NCBI GenBank assembly: GCA_023101725.1
Contig: JALJCO010000083.1
Span: forward strand, 972,501 to 1,036,500
DNA from: Atherinomorus stipes
Taxonomy: Eukaryota; Chordata; Actinopteri; Atheriniformes; Atherinidae
Length of the DNA: 64,000 bases
Reading direction: 5' to 3'
The notes under the pieces were generated by a model. That model was not told the origin of the DNA and did not search any database. It saw only the letters and a list, made by a program, of their open reading frames with translations. Each line of letters opens with the position of its first letter. Within the stretch, counting starts at the first letter, position 1. Position numbers and translations under genes: made by a program. Below, one piece after another: positions 45,029 through 56,088 of the stretch.

Positions 45029-45699
45029 AAAACAGATTTACAACAAGCAAAAGTAGAGATCTACAAAATTTCTAATAATCACTAAGTCCATCCCACAATG
45101 TAACTCACAAATATGAAACACATAGATTTAACATTAGTTCTCAGATTGCCTCTTTCAAAGAAACCCGGCCCACTTAAATTATATTTTTTTCTCTCAAATT
45201 GAAAAAAAAAAAAAAGAATAAAGGTGGGAAGACTTCTGTTCTTTACTTGAAATAATTTTGTTTTTAAATATACACATCTAAGAATGAAGGTAGAGGAATC
45301 AATAAATGGTTTATTAGTGGTTTGACGATAGGAAGCTTTATTTGTTATTCTCGTAATTCTTTTCTGGAGTTTGATTAGGGTCTAGGTATGTTCTGTATAT
45401 ATTTCCCCACAATTTCATCACAAAATGACAATACAAGTGAGACATACAATAAACGCAGACATTTTTTTGTTCAGGACATCACTAATTTTTATAAATATTA
45501 CCAATAGTTTTAGATATTTTCTGTTTTATATACTGTGTGTGGCTTCCAGTTGAGTTTATCATCCAAACTCAGGCCCAAGAATTTGATTTCATACACTGTT
45601 TCAATTTTGACTCTGATTTTGGCTTAGTTGCATCTCACAGTTTACTCTACCACAACCACACACCATAAATTTATTTCATTTGGTTAAATTGAATATTGT

Positions 45700-45721
45700 A
45701 TGTGTGTGTGTGTGTGTGTGT
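45700..45721. repeat. (TG)n microsatellite
   Basis: About eleven uninterrupted TG units. Confidence 0.9.
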
Positions 45722-46612
45722 TAAAATTGTACTTGAGTAATTAGAGACCATTGTTTAGTTTTTTCCTCAGAAATAACTGTTTTATCTTGAAATCTGAATG
45801 GCTCATTTGATCTGATTAGTGGATCATTTCAGCTGGGCATGTGGTCCACTTCACCTGAACACTAAAAATGTGGGAAAGCTAATGTTTCAAACACTAAAGA
45901 ACTTAAATAATTATATTTTATTGCATAAATTCAACACAAAAATATTAAAAACAGCCCATATTAACCACAAAAACACAACTGCACATTATTTTTTTTACTT
46001 TCTCTCGTGATTTACTAAACAGTGACCCAATATACAGATGTCAGGCAAATTTTAGGATGACTGGCAGTGATGCACAATCCGTCAGCAATATTACAATAGA
46101 TGAAAATCGCAACTTAGCCAAAATATAATTTAGATAATTATGCTATGAGGCTAACAATATTCACTCTAGATAATTTCTGTCATGATCAATTTTAATTTCA
46201 ATCAAATGGATCCACCAGCTTTGAGTTCTTTACCCTCTAATTTCAGTCAGGTGTGTTGGAGCAGGAAAATAACAAAAACCTGCAGGATTGTGGCCCTCAA
46301 GAGCCAGATCTGGACAGCTGCGTTACAGTGGTTGCCTCCAGTGGTTATACAACTTTCTCTTGGTTTTATAAGTGATGCTTTTTTTTTTTTTTTAAACAAC
46401 ATTGATTTGGGAACATGCTACACCTTTAGTCCTCAAATGGCAGCGGCTTTGAATCACACATGCTGCCATGCTGCGAAGACATACAAGGAACGAAAATAAC
46501 AACAGTGTCGACTTGGCCTCCAACTTTCTTTTATGTCAATCCCACTGAGCAGTGGAGGATTTACTTGAAAAATAAATCTGATTTTCAGCTTCGAAGACTT
46601 CCCTCAGGCAGG

Positions 46613-46783
46613 GGTGGGCTGCTCCGGTCCTCGAGGACCAGCATCCTGCAGGTTTTACAAGTTTCCTTGTGTCTTGTGCAGCGCTTGACATCGAGATCTG
46701 AGCAATTAACCCTTGATTGGAGTCAGGTGTGTTGCTCCTAAAACCTGAAGGATGCCGGGCCTCGAGGACTGGAGTTTCCAACT
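46613..46783. mobile_element. Palindromic non-autonomous repeat (GGTCCTCGAGGACC family)
   Basis: It begins GGGGTGGGCTGCTCCGGTCC with CATCCTGCAGGTTTTACAAG. The right arm reads CAGGTGTGTTGCTCC, AAACCTGAAGGATGCC and CTCGAGGACTGGAGTT. A single arm of the same family lies at 46213-46312. Confidence 0.7.
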
Positions 46784-46879
46784 CTTGCGTCTCACATAGG
46801 ACGTGTCTCTGAAGTAGTTAGAGGGAGGAGGGGGGGGAATATGTTGCAGCATATTGTTTCATTAACCTTTCCTACTAAT

Positions 46880-47004
46880 CCGACGGGCGTTTTGTTTTTG
46901 CGCCATCGTGGGGCGCCGCCATTGCTCAGTGCGCCAGTCCCGATGACCTAACCTGGAAAGCAGCATGAATATCTGGATTTACAACGTTGGACAGACGTCT
47001 AAGG
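46880..47004 (+). other. Promoter-like CpG stretch with a possible first coding exon
   Basis: Bases 46882-46950 keep many CpGs (GACGGGCG, GCGCCATCG, GGGGCGCCGCC) in an otherwise CpG-poor region and include YY1-like CGCCAT motifs. An ATG at 46965 opens MNIWIYNVGQTSK and runs into AAG|GTAATG, a good splice donor at 47003-47004. I do not recognise the peptide. It could be exon 1 of an unidentified gene continuing downstream, or a lone relic. Confidence 0.3.
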
Positions 47005-47620
47005 TAATGATAACCTATTTGTAGGCTATGTTATGCAGAGGTCTCCAAGGTATTCTGACATATATTATTTTTATGGTGCATTAATGTAAACTTTTATTCA
47101 GTTTCAGAAACCTTTTAATGACTAGCCACACTGGAAAATAAAACGCAAATCTGGTATCAAAGTTGTTTTAAAAAAAGAAAAATTAACCAACTAATTAAGT
47201 AGTAAGTAAAATTCTTTCAAAGGTCGTTTAAGGACTACGTAGTCTTCACATGTCCTGCAAATTAAACTAAAGGTTGCGTAACACCGTCTCCGTGGTGCGT
47301 TTGTGTTTTCGACTCAGCAATTTTTATTTTCTGGTCACAATATTGCCCATCAGAGCAAATAATGTTATATTTAGCAATGTCTCAAAGATTGTCATTAACT
47401 CTCAGTAATGCCACCGCTGCCTCTGTTGGCATTAAGTATAATATTAAGCATTATTATACTAGTGCGTCAATTTCAGGGACACGGATGTGAAATAGTGTCA
47501 GATTAATGCGTGTTCACGTAAATTTATGTGTTTTTTGTTGTTGGGAATACAGTCCAGTGTGTGTTTTCCGCCGTGGCAGCATCATTCTCTGCCCTCTGTG
47601 TGCCTGGTATTTCTCACCGA

Positions 47621-48849
47621 TAGGGAAGGGCATATCATACCCTGGAGTCAATACTTCGATACCAGTCATAGGAATCAATACTTTTTTGAGTACCCGCGAT
47701 CTCACTGTACAGATACAATCATGCAATTTTTTTTTCACTTCTCAGAGTTTCAGGCAATGAAATGTTGTGAAAGCAGCCAGATTCTAGCTTCTGTGTGATG
47801 CTGGTAGCCTATTAGATATCATGATGCTGCTTCTGCAGTTAGTGATTATATTTTTCAGTGGTTTAATGCAGGTTATTGCACATTGTTTTGGTAAATTTAT
47901 AATATTACGTTTTATATTTGGAAAAACTTCCACTGAATCAATTTAAACTCAACCTGTACAGAAAGGATCACTTTCTTTTTGTTCAACCTGGACTTTGTTT
48001 CGAGGAGTAGGCTATATACGTGCATTTACTCACTGGTTAAGTTTCTGCATCACTTTGACTCCTTGGGAAGATATTACTTTTAGTCGCCCTTCGGCGTGCA
48101 TCCAGTAAAATGGCGGAGACAGGGCAGCCTCTATATAAGACATTATCTGCTGTAAAACTCCTTGATTTCATCAATGCTTTAAGTAGAATGAACGAATGAA
48201 TGCTATTGTCCTGTGAGTTCAGAGTTTCGCAAATTGTGTTTTTGTTGTCTGGGTAGCGAGCTGCTCTTCTCAGCTGTACAACAGAAGCACGCATCGTGAA
48301 CGCGCGGCCCAGAAAAGTGTGTATTACACCCTGATAACTAACGGAAAGCTAAATCTGGGCAATAGTGCTCGTTTGTTCGTTCATTCTACTTAAAGTATTG
48401 GCAAAAATCAGGGAGTTTTGCAGCAGATGATGCCTTCTATAGTGGCTGCCCAGTCTCTGCCATTATACTGGATGTACACTTAATGGCTCAACATAATATC
48501 TTCTGAAGGAGTCAAAGTGATGCAGAAAGTGGTGAGTAAATGCACGTATATACTTCTAGAAATAAGGGCTAGGTTGGGGGAAAAAAGTTATCCCTTTAAG
48601 CTGAGTTTTTAATCCATAAAATTTCTTCAATGTAATTTATTGTTTTAAAAGCATTTTTTTTTTCTAATACTTCTGCTCTCAAGTTGTACTTACATTTAAT
48701 ATTGCACTTGCATTCAAGATATTAATGCAAACTGTACAATCGTGGTTTTCTTTAAAAGGACCAAAAGTATCTAACGGTATCGATTAAAAATGTACCATAA
48801 ACCACTGGTATTGTATTGACATGAATAATTGAGTTGTCGCCCATCCCTA
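47621..48849. mobile_element. Inverted copy of the GGGATGGGCGATACC MITE family, with a palindromic insert
   Basis: It starts TAGGGAAGGGCATATC and ends GTTGTCGCCCATCCCTA. It is the reverse of 24224-24759 and 41242-41892 (shared blocks GTTGTGAAAGCAGCCAGATT and ATTGCACATTGTTTTGG). The interior 47962-48597 is a separate element. Confidence 0.8.
47962..48597. mobile_element. Long-armed palindromic element (CAACCTGGACC family)
   Basis: The left arm from 47962 (TTCAACCTGGAC, TGCATTTACTCACTGG, TGCATCACTTTGACTCCTT) is inverted in the right arm ending 48597 (AAGGAGTCAAAGTGATGCAG, TGAGTAAATGCACGTATA, AGGGCTAGGTTGG). The arms are about 220-240 bp with a loop of about 170 bp. Partial relatives lie at 2762 and 37467. 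Confidence 0.82.
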
Positions 48850-51263
48850 ACAACAGTGGACTGAGCAGCAGCATCGTCTACTTTTGTCACAGACAGCAGC
48901 AGTCTTCATGAAATAAATGTCTGTGATCTTCACATTCACTTCTTACCGCAATTAAAGTTTTCCACTGCGTTTCCAACAACCAAGGAATGCAACAGTCCTG
49001 CAGGTTTCTTTGATAATAAGATGATGGTCAGATTCACACCTGTTCTCTTTACACATGTACAGAAAGGCTCCTTAAGCAGTGGCAGATGGTCTATTTGCAG
49101 CGTTTGCCCAGATTAGTCTATATGACATTAGTGGTGGGGGGGGGGGGGGTCCTGTCACTATGCCCCCCATTGATCATGCACCCTGGCTACTTGGCCACAG
49201 CATGGGCACCAAATCTCACCCAGGCCCTCCTTGCGTAACCGCCACATTCACAACAGCTGCAGACATTAACGTAAGTGGATACAGTCAAAGAGCGGCCTGT
49301 TTGATGTGCTTTAAGCATTTTCTCTCATAAGACCACATTAATACAGCCAGCAAGCACTTCAGATGAAGCTTCCTGAGTGTATGTTGGTGACTGTAAGATA
49401 AACTCCTTTTGCCCTTTGCGTCTGTCTGAAATTGAAACTCTCATCAGATGAGAGGTTGAGTACTAGAAAGAGGCTTTTTCCTGCCCTCAGGGGGCAGTAA
49501 TGGACTCTTCACTAATCTGAAAAGAGCAGATGAAGAACCTGTGGTTAACAATGACTCACTTCTAACATAAGTTGGCTAGTTTGAATTGCAGAGAGATCCT
49601 GGAAAGCTTTGCTGAAGTAAAACAATCATGCTTCTCCCTCAAGAACAGGTAAAGGCATTAAGAAGAAGACCTCGGGTGAAGCTCACCACCCCAAAACAAA
49701 GGTGAAGCCACGCCTGGCAACTTCCCTCATCACAAAGGTGAGATTTATCCTTCATCTTTAATGCTGTATTTGGGGGGGGGGTTAGAAGAAAATTGCTCAT
49801 GGCATGAAAACTGGCTGGTTTGGCAAATGTGCCAATGTTCATTTGAAAGATTCCCCACTCGGCAGCGTGCTGTCTGCTTAATGAGTGAAAGCTTTGTAAG
49901 AGACGGAGCCAAAAGGATTTTTTAAAAAGCAAAATACAAGCATTTGTCATAGTTGAAAGTTTCCAAAAGCGTCTGCCAGTAAAACCTCAGACACTCCTGT
50001 GCTTTGAGTGTGGAGAGCTTAATTTAACATGCTGTGTGGAAACATGAGACAACTCAGCTCAGGGCATCATGTTGTGAGGGTGACGTTACACCTACAGTCA
50101 CTAATTTGACCTTATTTGGAGCAGAAAAGAAAAATCTAATATTTTGTTGTGCATTTTGCACCCAGATTTTCTACTTCTGCGCTCTTCCAGTCACAGATGT
50201 TAACTGGGTGAGGCTTACAATAGCACCTTAATATTCTAGAAAGTCCTACAAGAGCTTTAAATACTCCTAATAATCAGACAAATAGTCGGGGTTAATGCAT
50301 GCAAATAGAACTTTAATCTGTTTGCTGGGCATTGCTTTTGTTTTTGAGTGTTCCTCCCACATCTTAACTGCATTTCCTCCGTCTACCATCCTGTTAGTGC
50401 TCACACACAGTATCAGAGTTTCATTTGGAAAATGGAAGGAATTTATGGTGTCTGAAGTGGAGGGCGTTCTCTGGCGCAGCAGCACCACTTTGTGATTTAA
50501 GTCGACAAGAAGAGTGGGATGCTCCGACTACCCTGCAAAGTGCCTGTCTTGTTTTGGTCGTTTTGAACACAGTAGGAGGACGATCCATCATGTTTCCTCC
50601 TGGTGTTCTTTGTTCTCCTCTGCAGGAAGCTGTGCTGCATACCAACAGCATCATGTTGGAAATGGAGTTTGGGAAAGTGGAGTCATGTTTTGAGAGTGCT
50701 ATGAGGGGATGTCTTAATCTCTTTAGAGAATATGAGGCTGACTCATTGTCATGTTGAATTTCAGCTAGTTGTTTGTTATGTATGGATTCCACTTGTGCTG
50801 GGAGAGTCTTCAGGAACCCTAAATATGGACTTGAAGCTCTACTACTCTTCACACTACTCCTCACACTTTGGCACCCCCCTACCTACGGCTAATTTGGCGT
50901 CCTGTCTCTTCTCTGAGCTCTCTCCAGCTGCTAAAAGTCAGTCCGACGTTGACTCTTATCGAACCTCTAAATCTGTTACTCTCCTTTTCCTCGCTTTCTC
51001 TCCTGATGTCCTCCTGCGTTTCTTTGCTTAATCAGCCATGGTGCACATGCAGCCACCAGCGTGGTGATATACAGCTGCTAGCGTGTGATGCCGTGCTAAA
51101 CAAAATGCAGCTGTCATGTGATTTCCGGGGGACAAAAGATAACCACTGGAGGACACTGGAACACATTTTTCCGGGAAAAAAGAAAAGTTGTGAAGTGCAG
51201 TTTGTGTTGGGAGAGACACTGCAGGTCGACGCTACCCCTGAAGTGGACATAATTATAGTAGTA
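48850..51263. other. Intergenic, no gene recognised
   Basis: No coding exon or bounded element was recognised. A G-run lies at 49134-49149 and another at 49772-49780. Short open frames on both strands have no family signature. Confidence 0.45.
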
Positions 51264-52372
51264 GAGATGTCTGATATTAACGGCCAATATCTGCATTAAA
51301 ATGTCATATTAGAAAATTTTGGTCTTGTTTTTTTCATACCAATATTTTTACGCACGAAATCTTGCAAGATCTTGGGGGGGGGGAAGGGAAAGGGGGAAGC
51401 GTCGGGCCTCTTGCGGGAGGACCCGGGTTCAAACCCCCAAACACAACTCAAAGGAAAACCACCCGGGACCCAGAGCAAAGTCCCCAACCCCCCACCCCGC
51501 CCGCGCGGCGCAGAAAATAACAGCCCCCTGCTATTCAAACAACACAAGGAAGAAGGATGAAATGGCGAGCCCCCACTTTCCCCCGGGGAACAAACAAGAA
51601 TAAAAAAAAAATAAAATTGTTCCATTAGCATTGGTAAACATTTAGAAAAGTCCCTGTTACTATGGAAACACTTCATTTCCCAGCATTCCTTTCGGTCATG
51701 TGACTGCAGTGCAGCTGCTGCTGCTACAGACTGACTTGCTTTGAAGCTGCTTATAATATGTCTGCTTTTAAGTTGCTGGTTAAGTTATCAAGGTGTCAGG
51801 TACATTAGAATTAGCCACATGTTTGCTAATACCTGCTAGTATCTAGGGATGTTCGATATAGGCTTTTTATATTGATACAAATATATGCAGAGAGCTGTGA
51901 GGTTGTATCTCATAATCTGAGTGATACAACCTCACTATATTCTGCTCTGAGAGCAAAGATCCCAGATTAGCCTTAACTCGGGCAGAGGAGTTCATTTTGG
52001 ACATCTGGCTGCCAGATATCAAATACTAGCAGGTATTAGCAAACATGTGACTAATTATGTTTCTGACGACTTGGTAACTTAATCAACAACTTAAAACAAG
52101 ACATAAGCAGCTTCAAAGCAAGTCAGTCTGTAGCAGCAGCATCGTAGTCACATGACTGAAAGGAATGCTGGGGTATGAAGTTCTTTCAGAATAAAGACTT
52201 TTTTTTTCTACATGCTGGATCGCTGCTAATGGAACAAAATCACGAGATTTTTTGTTCTGTAATGAAGTCTTGCACGATTTCATTTTTAAGAATATCGGTC
52301 CAAAGAAAACGATACCAATATTTTCCGATATCACATTTTAATGCCAATACCGGCCGATAATGTCAGATATCC
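51264..52372. mobile_element. Large palindromic hAT-like element, itself interrupted
   Basis: It begins TAGAGATGTCTGATATTA and ends ATAATGTCAGATATCCCTA. Internal arms at about 51660-51846 (TTCCTTTCGGTCATGTGAC ... AACATGTTTGCTAATACCTG-like) and 52025-52195 are inverted copies. Two inserts are visible: a GC-rich block at 51370-51600 and part of a second family beginning at 51846. No clear target duplication. Confidence 0.65.
51370..51600 (+). repeat. GC-rich block with tRNA B-box-like motif (possible SINE fragment)
   Basis: GACCCGGGTTCAAACCCCC contains GGTTCAAACCC, close to a tRNA B box. The block is C/G-homopolymer rich, unlike its AT-rich surroundings. No A box or 3' tail could be confirmed. 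Confidence 0.35.
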
Positions 52373-52615
52373 CTACTATTATTTGATACATGGCAGCCAG
52401 ATGTCCAAAATGAACTTGTCTCGCTGAGTTGAGGCTTTTTTGGGATCTTTACTTTCCAAGCAGAATATAGTTGCATCTCTCAAAATATGAGAGATACAAC
52501 CTCACGGTTGTCTGCAAAGATCCATATCAGTTGATATTGGATATTAAGAGTTTGGCAAAAGTATATTAGATATGGGTTAAAAAAAAAAAAAAAAAAGGCC
52601 AATGTCCGACATCCC
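51846..52615. mobile_element. Second TAGGGATGT family element interleaved with the previous one
   Basis: It starts CTAGGGATGTTCGATATAGG at 51846 and ends AATGTCCGACATCCCTAG at 52615. The blocks GAGTTCATTTTGGACATCTGG (about 51978) and CCAGATGTCCAAAATGAAC (about 52398) are inverted to each other, as are the ATACAACCTCA blocks. Its two halves are separated by the right arm of 51264-52372. Confidence 0.55.
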
Positions 52616-53739
52616 TAGTTAGTAGCCATGTGTACATGCAGACCTTTCCCGTTCTGATTAAAATCATTCCAATTAAAGATATTAGATCAACTTTTGACAT
52701 GTAATGTGATTTATTCCAATCAAGTGTTTTCATGTGACACTACATTTATCATAACTGCTGTCTTACAGACATGTGACATGCCCAGATCTATGATAACATG
52801 ATCCGATGTCAGTCGCCCATCCCTAGTAGACAGAAGTTACACTGTTTTTCATAAGATGCATCATGCTTTCATGTTTCTCTACGTTTTCTTCAAAGCTACT
52901 GATTATGCAGCATGTCATCTGTGTCAGGAGGCTGCTAATACGAAAACCTCTTCTCATATTTTGTTGTATGAAATTGCATCAATCCTTTCAGATACCCCAA
53001 ACTTCTCCACGTTGGAGGGAAGACGCCGTCGAGTGAATGCAGTCACTTATGAGTTGTGCATGACAGGAAGTGGGCTGACCATGCAGAGCTGTGAAGTCTG
53101 TACTGGGGGGGAGGCTGGGGTGAATGGAGGGGTCACAGAAGACTGCAGGTGGTTTCTTGTTTCAAACTGAAACCATTATGGAGATGGACTTCTAACCTTT
53201 ATGAACCACTGTGGAGGTGGTTTGACCTTAATAGGACTGACTGGAAAACAGCAGGCACAACTTCTCTAGAATGAACAAGTACACAGTGTCTGAACTACAT
53301 GTAATCTGCAGGAAATTTTCCTGAATGTCTTACTGGGATATGTTGCAGAAGCAGAAACATTTGCTGTATTTTAAATGAAACCAAAGGTTCAAGTTGGTGA
53401 AGTCACTGGTGTGGTTTAATCATTTCCTTGGCTCCTGTTGTCTCTGTTGGGGGACAGATTGCAATTACTAATTATGCTAAAAAGCTTATTTTCCGTAATT
53501 ATGGATCAGTTTGATCCCAGCTGCTGGGATTATTTTATGACGACAGAAGATTTTGTATAAATCTTCAGACTTAAGAGAACTGAGTAAATGCAGCATGAAG
53601 ACTTATGGGATGTTCTATGTTCCAGTCAATGAAGCATTAACTTGTATCTTGGAATTATTTGTTGGAGTTTGGACTTAGAGTGTAAACTGATGCGGATCTT
53701 TGTGGAAATCATGATTGTAGCGACCTTCCAGCACTTAGA
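52616..53739. other. Intergenic, no gene recognised
   Basis: An open frame at 52856-53170 has no recognisable domain. No bounded repeat was found. Confidence 0.4.
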
Positions 53740-54000
53740 CATCAATGTCTGAAACTGTACAACAAGGAAGCTGTCCATCAACTGGACACTAGCACATCTT
53801 GGATGGACAGAAAGATGGTGGACATGTTCGGTGGTCAGATGAGTTCATGTTTCAGCTGCTCTGGGAAAAACTGATGTTGGCTTATGTGTTAAAATCGAGA
53901 AGAGATGGATGTTGGAATGGTGGAGTCATGCAGCTGTGGTTATTTTAGAGGAACAATACCAGAGCTTATTCTGCATGATGCCCAACTGTGTGGCTTCTCA
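53740..54000 (+). pseudogene. Tc1-like transposase relic
   Basis: TGGTCAGATGAGTTCATGTT reads WSDEFMF, the first catalytic Asp block of Tc1 transposases, and GGAGTCATGCAGCTGTGG reads GVMQLW where GVMVWG is usual, at about the right distance. Frames are broken and no inverted repeats remain. Confidence 0.45.
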
Positions 54001-54229
54001 TTCACACACTAACCTGACTGACAGTCCACATCTGTCTCCTCCTGAAACTGGACGAAAAATCAGACTAACTGCAGACAGTTGATCAGCTGAAATCTTGGAT
54101 TTAGAAAGAACAAGACTTGGATTCCTCTTTAAAACTGCAACAGAAGTTTTCCTCAGTTCCCTAATAAGTGTACCTGAATAGAAGCTTGATATAATACATG
54201 ACACATACATGATCACATACTACATGCCA

Positions 54230-54467
54230 GCGTCACTGTGTAATCATTGCAGTACTACGTATCATCACAGTACTGTGCAATCATCACACTACTACGTGCC
54301 ATTATCGCACTGTGTAATCACCGCAGTACTACCTGCCATCATTGTAGTACTACATGTAATCATAGCAGTAGTACGTGCCATTATCGCACAACTGTAATCA
54401 TTGCAATACTACGTGTAATCATTGCAGTAGTACTTGCCATCATCGCACTACCACCTGCAAGAATCAC
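54230..54467. repeat. Minisatellite, about 21-bp unit
   Basis: About eleven diverged units alternate between TGTAATCATTGCAGTACTACG and TGCCATTATCGCACTACTACG-like forms (shown as 21-mers minus one: GTAATCATTGCAGTACTACG, GCCATCATCGCACTACTACG). Some units are shortened to 16-19 bp. The array keeps long open frames only because the unit length is a multiple of three. Confidence 0.85.
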
Positions 54468-56086
54468 ATTTTTTTTTCTTAAGTTTGTTTTTGGAATCAA
54501 ATTGTATATTGATTGCATTTTCCAATACTATATATTTTGAAATGCATATACTAAACTACATGTAAATGTAATTTTTTTTTTTTTTTTTTTTACAGAAAAA
54601 TAGTATTGTATTTAAAGTTCTAATTTCTTAGTCTGCTTTTTTTTTAAGCTACTCATGTCTTTTTAAGCGTCTTTAGAAGGGGAAGCATTAATTACATCCC
54701 AGTAAAAACACACATGATGACATCACTGACAAAGGCCAGACAAAAATCATTCTATCTGGAGTAAAAACTTTTACAAAAAGCAGTTCTCTGTGCTTTAATA
54801 TGTTGAGTACTGTATCTTCCGGGCAGAGCACTATCAACAGCCTGGAATGGATTATTTTTATATTTGGATTACATCTGTACTTTTTTGTCAGAGTGAAAGC
54901 AAATGTTTGAGAGAGATTTTAGAAAATCTACAGGAAACTCTTACCTTTTGTCCTGCTACAGGCCATTTAGTGTGATGAGGAGTCCTCTGTTTCACAATAG
55001 ACGTAAAGTAAACAGTCAATGTGACCCAGAGAGTCACAATGGGAAGAACACAAGGCTGCAGTAAACCTGATTAATTAATGTAGGATTTATTGTAATCATT
55101 GTTTGCTTCCTCATGCTCATTCAAACAAGAGCCCACCTGGAAGCTCTTCAGACCCTATTTAAACTCTGCAAAGGCAAAGCATTTCATCTCTGTGCAAATC
55201 CCCACTGGATTCATTTGGTGTCAAATTTACTGGCCAGTAGCTGCACTGCCATTGTCCTTTTGCCCTCTGGGTCTCTTAAAGATATGGCAAAGCTGTCCAA
55301 TCTGTTCATTAAAGCTCCCAAGAGAGTTGTCTTCCGGTCATGCAATTGACACCACTTCATAAGAGTGTGATAATCCAGAGAGGAGGTGTTAGCTCATTAA
55401 CAGAGCTTGTGGTTGAACTGCAGTTAGACGAGTTCAGCTAAGGGGAACGTAGAGAAAATTCTGTCCTCTTCTAAATGATTTGGGACGGCTGGTTAACCGG
55501 AGCCTCCAGTATTGGTGGTTAACCATTCATGAACTAAATGCCATTGTTCCACTGAAGCTTTAATTGTGTGAATGAACACCAGGCACTCTGCACATTGAAT
55601 AATGCATTTATGAGTGTACATTAATATTGAGTAGGATGCATTATTCATAACTCACAGCTACATTAGTTCAAACTTTTTAACTGTGAAGCAACACTTTGAG
55701 AGCATGAGAAAAGAAAAAAAAAACCCAGGCAGGATGTGTTATGTTTTAATTTTCTCTCACTGATGCAGGCTGCAGGAAAAGTGCACAAACAAACATATTT
55801 AAAATTGGATCATTCCAGACAGAAGTCTGTGTGCAGGCGAATTATGATGTTCATACCAGAGCCTGTCACACCCTTGAGTCGCTGCAGTTTTCATAAACAG
55901 TAGATGCCAACACTGAGAATAACACAGGACATGGGTTTTTCCTACACAAACATAACTGCATATTTTAAATTCATCTGATTTACTCTTTAGAGGTTAATGT
56001 TTTTAAATTTGCAGTAATTGTACTCTTTGGCTTTGACTGAGAAGACAAACCTGTCCTCCAGAAGCTCCATCCACACAATGTGCAAC
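54468..56086. other. Intergenic, no gene recognised
   Basis: Contains a T-run at 54571-54591. A 78-codon open frame at 55113-55349 has no family signature I recognise. Nothing else is supported. Confidence 0.4.
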
Positions 56087-56088
56087 TA

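Larger units (their letters stand above)
42967..46212. other. Downstream intergenic, no gene recognised
   Basis: AT-rich. Simple repeats: A-run near 43130-43153, T-run 43744-43760, (AAAT)n 45007-45028, (TG)n 45700-45721. No coding exon, RNA gene or bounded transposon was recognised. Confidence 0.5.

Noticed and set aside
51296..51676. Long open frames on both strands around 51.3-51.7 kb
   Set aside because: Produced by the GC-rich homopolymer block; peptides are low-complexity and unmatched.
54209..54540. Repetitive open frames in the minisatellite
   Set aside because: A 21-bp unit without stops keeps any frame open; no start context or domain.
55113..55349. 78-codon open frame at 55.1 kb
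   Set aside because: No recognised motif, no splice context, no homologue recalled; could not be supported as an exon.
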